Shown here piece after piece: positions 60,648 through 64,000 of a stretch of DNA of 64,000 nt. The notes below the pieces were generated by a model. It was not told the DNA's origin. It saw only the letters and a list, made by a program, of their open reading frames with translations, and searched no databases. The stretch is from Sphingomonas adhaesiva (GTDB taxonomy: Bacteria; Pseudomonadota; Alphaproteobacteria; Sphingomonadales; Sphingomonadaceae): positions 248,001-312,000 of the forward strand of contig NZ_JAQIJT010000001.1 of NCBI RefSeq assembly GCF_036946125.1. The letters run 5' to 3'. Made by a program: the position numbers and the translations under genes. Numbering within the stretch: the stretch's first letter is position 1; every line of letters starts with the position of its first letter.

Positions 60648-61277
60648 TCAAGCCTGCGCCGGCACCCCGTCGGCGAAGCGGGCCAGCACCCACGCCTGCG
60701 CGCCCACCCAATCGTCGATCCGCGCATGGGCAGCCGGCGGCGTCGGTACGCCGGGGGCCAGTTGCGGTTCCGACACCATATGCAGCCGCCACACCTGCGG
60801 CGCATGCTCCGCGACCGAGGCGTGATGCTGCGGCAGGTCGTCGACGAAGACCGTGACGGGGTGGCCGTGCTCCGCCACCAGCCGCGCGACCGGCTCGCCC
60901 TTGCCGCCCTGGTTGCACTCGACGCGGTGTTCGATGCCGAACTGCGCCAGCTGGTCGATGCGATGGGTGCGGCACTGATCCTCCAGATTGGTCAGGATCA
61001 CCACGTCCGCCTGCGCCGCGATCGCCGCCAGCGCCTCGCGCGCGTGCGGTACCAGCGACTGGCGATGCATCTGCGCGGGGAAGAAGCCGCCCAGGAACCC
61101 GCCCATCTCGGCGCGGGTCAGCGGCGGGCCGCCGGCGCGGCGCTTCATCGCGTTCGCCAGGTCCCACGACCCGATCGTGAACTCGACGTCATGCGCCTCC
61201 CCCAGCCAGTCGGCGAAGGGGCGCAGCATGTAGAGCAGCACCTCGTCGCAGTCGCAGATCAGCAGCGGGCGCGTCAT
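60648..61277 (-). CDS. HAD superfamily hydrolase
   Basis: A 209-residue HAD protein: motif I DCDEVLLYM (DxD nucleophile, Asp9 and Asp11), motif II VVILTNL, the Lys of motif III around KGEPVARL, and motif IV FVDDLPQH. A cap of about 60 residues sits between I and II. It is likely a small-molecule phosphatase of unknown substrate. The start overlaps the DUF3572 stop by four bases. Confidence 0.84.
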   Translation of the reverse strand: MTRPLLICDCDEVLLYMLRPFADWLGEAHDVEFTIGSWDLANAMKRRAGGPPLTRAEMGGFLGGFFPAQMHRQSLVPHAREALAAIAAQADVVILTNLEDQCRTHRIDQLAQFGIEHRVECNQGGKGEPVARLVAEHGHPVTVFVDDLPQHHASVAEHAPQVWRLHMVSEPQLAPGVPTPPAAHARIDDWVGAQAWVLARFADGVPAQA

Positions 61278-61552
61278 GCCGCGCGCTCCAGCGCCGCGCG
61301 TGCCGCCACCAACGCCTCGGGCGTGGCACCGATCGCGTCGGCACAGGCCAGCAGGTCGGGCTCATGCCCCTCCAGGAAGGCGAGGCAGGCCGCCAGCACC
61401 GGCGGCTCCGCCAGTCGCGCGCGCAGGTCCGCGGGGGTGAGGCCGGTCAGCGACACCAGCCGCTCGGCGCGCCGTTCGTCGCCCAGCGTCCATACCAGCG
61501 CGTTCAGGGCAACCGTTTGGGTATCCCGGGGGTTTGTGTCGCTTCGGCCCAT
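61274..61552 (-). CDS. DUF3572 family protein
   Basis: A 92-residue all-helical protein: AVALNALVWTLGDERRAERL, FLEGHEPDLLACADAIGATP. DUF3572 is a small alphaproteobacterial family, commonly next to a DivK-like regulator as here (divergent, 34 bp apart). No function assigned. It heads the leftward operon through the HAD and RidA genes. Confidence 0.88.
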   Translation of the reverse strand: MGRSDTNPRDTQTVALNALVWTLGDERRAERLVSLTGLTPADLRARLAEPPVLAACLAFLEGHEPDLLACADAIGATPEALVAARAALERAA

Positions 61553-61586
61553 TCTCTATCGTGCCCTTCGAGGGGGTGTTTCGCGC

Positions 61587-61949
61587 GTGACTAAACGGGT
61601 GCTCGTTGTCGAGGACAACGAACTCAATCTCAAGCTGTTCTGCGACCTATTGCGCGCGCACGACTTCGCCGTCGAGCCGGTGCGCGACGGGCGCGAGGCG
61701 GTGGAGCGCGCGCGCGCCTTCGTCCCCGACCTGGTGGTGATGGACATCCAGATGCCGCACGTCACCGGCTACGAGCTGATCCTGGAGATGAAGGCGGACG
61801 AGACGCTGCGCCACATTCCGGTGATGGCGGTCACCGCTTATGCCGGGCGCGAGGACGAGGAGCGGCTGCGCGCCGCCGGTGCCAACGCCTATGTATCGAA
61901 GCCGATCACGCTGGCGCGCTTCATGACCGCGGTGAACGAGCTGATCTGA
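61587..61949 (+). CDS. divK: DivK-like single-domain response regulator
   Basis: A 120-residue receiver from the GTG at 61587 (M-TKRVLVVEDNELNLKLF): acidic pair 9-10, phospho-acceptor Asp53 in VVMDIQMP, Thr83 and Lys105 in VSKPI. The VEDNELNLKLF start and TGYELILEMK block match DivK, the essential regulator of polar cell-fate kinases (PleC/DivJ) in Caulobacter. An AGGGGGTG stretch precedes the GTG. Divergent from DUF3572, a conserved neighbour. The name is by similarity and context. Confidence 0.85.
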   Translation: MTKRVLVVEDNELNLKLFCDLLRAHDFAVEPVRDGREAVERARAFVPDLVVMDIQMPHVTGYELILEMKADETLRHIPVMAVTAYAGREDEERLRAAGANAYVSKPITLARFMTAVNELI

Positions 61950-62072
61950 GGGTAGAAACCGCCCTCCATACCGTCGTCATGCCGGACTCGTTCCGGCATC
62001 CAGGGCACCGCAAACTTCACATGCGATGAAGCCCGGAACCCTGGCCCCCGCAACAAGTCGGGACCGACCTCT

Positions 62073-62210
62073 GCGAAAGTCGTGGATCGCTCGACAATTT
62101 TGCCGTTCCCCGGCGAAGGCCGGGGCCCAGTTGGCGTGGCTTATCCGTCTGTTACCACCGTCCCCCAGCTGGGCCCCGGCCTTCGCCGGGGAACAAGGAA
62201 CCGAGTTTCG
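62073..62210. repeat. Palindromic intergenic repeat, copy B
   Basis: Matches 43323-43460 in the same orientation without gaps (127 of 138 positions). Inverted arms are 62105-62130 and 62169-62194. The spacer differs from copy A at a single base, which is striking for a non-coding spacer. Confidence 0.88.
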
Positions 62211-62287
62211 CGGAAGGCTCGAACGCGTCCGGGGTGACGGGCGGACGATGATGCCGAAAGGCTTCGCACAGGCGGCCACCGACGTAC

Positions 62288-62319
62288 GAAAGGAGCCGCC
62301 GGCGCGTGCCCGCGGCTCC
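62288..62319 (-). terminator. Terminator of rpmG
   Basis: On the minus strand GGAGCCGC (62319-62312) pairs with GCGGCTCC (62299-62292), with the loop GGGCACGCGCCG, followed by TTTCG. It lies about 50 bp after the rpmG stop. The T-run is short. Confidence 0.6.
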
Positions 62320-62370
62320 TGTCCGTCCACCCGATCAGGCAGCGCGAGGCGGCATCACGCCGCCCGCCGC

Positions 62371-62538
62371 TTACTTGATCTTGGCTTCCTTGAACGCGAC
62401 GTGCTTGCGCACGACGGGATCGTACTTGTTGAAGCTCAGCTTCTCGGTCTTGGTACGCGGGTTCTTCTTCGTCACGTAGAAGAAGCCGGTGTCGGCGGAG
62501 CTGACGAGCTTGATCTTGACGGTGGTCGGCTTTGCCAT
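62371..62538 (-). CDS. rpmG: Ribosomal protein bL33
   Basis: A 55-residue basic protein beginning MAKPTTVKIKLVSSADTGFF, with YVTKKNPRTKTEKLSFNKYD and ending FKEAKIK. It has no cysteine, so it is the zinc-independent (C-minus) form. Full length. The upstream region 62539-62701 separates it from the divergent orphan small protein. Confidence 0.97.
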   Translation of the reverse strand: MAKPTTVKIKLVSSADTGFFYVTKKNPRTKTEKLSFNKYDPVVRKHVAFKEAKIK

Positions 62539-62701
62539 GACCAATTCCTGATAGTATGAAACAAAAAAGAGCGGCGAGGGCAGCCCCGCCGCAACAGACG
62601 CGGCCGATTGGCGCAAATGCGGCCCCGAGTCAAGCAGCGCGCCCGATTAAGCCCGCCGTAACCGCCGCGTGCGATGCTCTCCACCATAAAGGAGCGGGAA
62701 C

Positions 62702-63010
62702 ATGGGCAGCGACGGACTAAGCGACATCAGGCACGATCTGGCCAACCGCGTGGCCGCGATCGAGTGGCGCGCCGGGCCGGCGCGAATCGCCGATGAGGTC
62801 GACCGCATCCGCGCCATCGCGCACCGCCACCGCCTGTTGCCCGCGGTCACCGTCGCGCACCTGCTCGGGTCGGCGCTGGCGCGCGGCGAGCGGGGAGCGC
62901 TGATCCACGGCTGGCTGGCGCTGCTGCGCGAGGCGGTGGTGAGCGAGCGGCAGGACCAGGGGGCGTGCGACGCGTTCGCCGCGGCCTGCACGGTCCGATT
63001 CGCCGCCTGA
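62702..63010 (+). CDS. Small helical protein of unknown function
   Basis: A 102-residue protein, MGSDGLSDIRHDLANRVAAI, with regular helices and an Arg/His-rich middle (RIRAIAHRHRLLP). A second helix-rich part contains HLLGSALARGERGALIHGWL. No signal peptide or membrane helix. An AAAGGAG ribosome-binding site precedes the ATG. I do not recognise a family. It lies 13 bp before the GDT1-like gene and is probably cotranscribed. Confidence 0.72.
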   Translation: MGSDGLSDIRHDLANRVAAIEWRAGPARIADEVDRIRAIAHRHRLLPAVTVAHLLGSALARGERGALIHGWLALLREAVVSERQDQGACDAFAAACTVRFAA

Positions 63011-63023
63011 CGGGGCTACGCCG

Positions 63024-63590
63024 ATGGACGCGCTGATGGCGGCGCTGCTGCTCGGCGCGATCACGCAGGCCGCCGACCGGACGCCGTGGCTGGCGGCGAT
63101 GCTCGCCGATCGCTGGCGCTCGCCTGCCCTCGTGATCGTGGCCGGGGCGGTCGCGCTGGCCGCGAATTATGCGATCGGGACAATCGGCGGCATCGCGGTC
63201 GCCGCGCTGCTGACGCCGGCGGCGCGGCTGCTGCTGCTCGCGCTGGCGCTGGTGCTCGCCGGGCTGGGGACGGGATGGCGCAGCACGCGGCCGGAGGATC
63301 TGGCGGGATGGCGCATCGGCCGCTTCCCCACCGCGCTGGCGGGGCTCTTCATCATGGCGTTCGGCGACCGGATGCAGTTCATCGCGGCGGCGCTGGCGGC
63401 GCGCAGCCCGCTGCCCTGGGCCGCTGCGGTGGGGGCGACGATGGGAGCGCTCGCGGTCGTCGCGGTGGCGGTGACGCTGGGGGAGCGCGGCTGGGCGGCG
63501 CTGCCGCTGCGCGCGATCCGCGTCGCCAACATGGTGCTGCTGACCGGGATCGGCGTGGTGCTGGGGTTGCGCGCCGTCGCGCTGATCTGA
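63024..63590 (+). CDS. GDT1/TMEM165 (UPF0016)-like membrane protein
   Basis: A 188-residue protein with about six hydrophobic helices in two halves. Each half carries a trace of the cation-exchanger motif E-x-G-D-K/R-T/S: first AADRT at 16-20, second GDRM at 114-117. GDT1 family members move Mn2+ or Ca2+ against protons. Here the first motif lacks both the Glu and the Gly, and the second lacks the Glu and has Met for Thr, so activity is doubtful or altered. It is preceded by the orphan small protein and followed 73 bp later by dps. Confidence 0.6.
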   Translation: MDALMAALLLGAITQAADRTPWLAAMLADRWRSPALVIVAGAVALAANYAIGTIGGIAVAALLTPAARLLLLALALVLAGLGTGWRSTRPEDLAGWRIGRFPTALAGLFIMAFGDRMQFIAAALAARSPLPWAAAVGATMGALAVVAVAVTLGERGWAALPLRAIRVANMVLLTGIGVVLGLRAVALI

Positions 63591-63663
63591 CCGGCCGCTC
63601 ACGGTCGACGACCATCCCGGGCGGAGCGATTCCGCTTCGCCGTCGTTCCGCCACCGACCCCAA

Positions 63664-64000
63664 ATGACGGAGCGACACGTGGCCGACATCAATCCCGCGC
63701 TGGAAACGCCGACCGATCTGGCGCGCAACGACACGAAAACGGTGGCCGAGGCGCTGAACGGCGCGCTGGCGGACTGCTATGCCGTGTATCTGAAGACAAA
63801 GAACTTCCATTGGCACGTCTCCGGCCCGCACTTCCGCGACTATCACCTGCTGCTCGACGATCAGGCGGCGCAGATCCTGGGCGTGACCGACGCCATCGCG
63901 GAGCGCGTACGCAAGACCGGCAACGTCACGCTGCGCTCGATCGGCGACATCTCGCGCCGCCAGTCGATCGTCGACAACGACCGCGACTTCGTCAGCGCGG
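63664..64000 (+). CDS. dps: Dps family ferritin-like protein (partial, runs off the window)
   Basis: The frame opens at the ATG at 63664 (MTERHVADINPALETPTDLA) and is still open at the right edge after 112 codons. A GTG at 63679 would trim five residues. The Dps core is clear: KNFHWHVSGPHFRDYHLLLD with the ferroxidase His and Asp residues at the dimer interface, then DDQAAQILGVTDAIAERVRK. Dps dodecamers store iron, detoxify peroxide and coat DNA. About a third of the protein is missing from the window. Confidence 0.92.
   Translation, partial: MTERHVADINPALETPTDLARNDTKTVAEALNGALADCYAVYLKTKNFHWHVSGPHFRDYHLLLDDQAAQILGVTDAIAERVRKTGNVTLRSIGDISRRQSIVDNDRDFVSA

Larger units (their letters stand above)
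61950..62370. other. Gene-free stretch between divK and rpmG, with palindromic repeat
   Basis: I see no gene in these 421 bp. They hold copy B of the 138-bp repeat (62073-62210), a partly related flank before it (CCGGACTCGTTCCGG, 61982-61996), and the rpmG terminator (62288-62319). Both flanking genes end here, so it is a tail-to-tail region. Confidence 0.8.

Overview
The window is a GC-rich chromosomal segment from an alphaproteobacterium. The gene families and their order point to the Sphingomonadaceae, most likely Sphingomonas or a close relative. Evidence includes the BamE / ubiquinol-cytochrome c chaperone / DUF177 block, COQ9, the SUV3-like helicase followed by an S4 protein, FdxA and CarD, an HWE-type histidine kinase, a DivK-like regulator next to DUF3572, and hisC joined to tyrA. 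The short intergenic palindromes also fit. Almost all of the window is coding. I saw no rRNA, tRNA, CRISPR array, integrase, transposase or phage gene. The last gene (dps) runs off the right edge.

Layout. 1-5.3 kb: DUF1489, DUF177, cytochrome bc1 chaperone, bamE, a small secreted protein, then a two-gene NfrB/NfrA-like pair (processive family 2 glycosyltransferase plus putative outer-membrane partner). 5.3-13 kb: TauE/SafE permease with a TIGR02186 protein, a HerA-like ATPase, an M23 peptidase, the SUV3-like helicase and an S4 protein. 13-21.3 kb: fdxA, an alpha/beta hydrolase, carD, two tandem DUF2807 proteins, then a leftward group of DinG/XPD-type helicase, SixA phosphatase, GNAT acetyltransferase and thioesterase. 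21.4-29.2 kb: sucC, etfB, etfA, an M19 dipeptidase bracketed by inverted repeats, an Old Yellow Enzyme, an EamA transporter and COQ9. 29.2-34 kb: feoA-feoB, ssb, an HWE kinase and a convergent single-domain response regulator. 34-43.2 kb: metX-metW divergent from hisC-tyrA, an S41 protease lipoprotein, a small lipoprotein, DUF1810, two very small membrane peptides, a diguanylate cyclase, a peroxiredoxin and hisN. 43.5-51.3 kb: an AsmA protein, rpmI-rplT, a GIY-YIG protein, pheS-pheT and an aldose-1-epimerase-like protein. 51.4-59 kb: an 800-residue secreted protein of unknown function, divergent from a UDP-galactopyranose-mutase-like flavoprotein and two GT-C-like membrane proteins. 59-64 kb: FemAB-like acyltransferase, RidA, HAD hydrolase, DUF3572, DivK-like regulator, rpmG, an orphan small protein, a GDT1-like membrane protein and dps.

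Most of this is housekeeping: translation (rpmI, rplT, pheST, rpmG), energy metabolism (sucC, etfBA, COQ9, cytochrome bc1 assembly), envelope assembly (bamE, AsmA, M23) and amino-acid synthesis (metXW, hisC-tyrA, hisN). The less ordinary parts are the NfrAB-like pair without a visible c-di-GMP domain, the flavoprotein/GT-C operon with its divergent secreted neighbour, the twin micropeptides, and a set of palindromic intergenic repeats. One of these repeats seems to have left a short in-frame insert in pheS. No single element is clearly an undescribed mobile or defence system. The best candidates for new biology are the two envelope-polysaccharide-like loci and the micropeptides.
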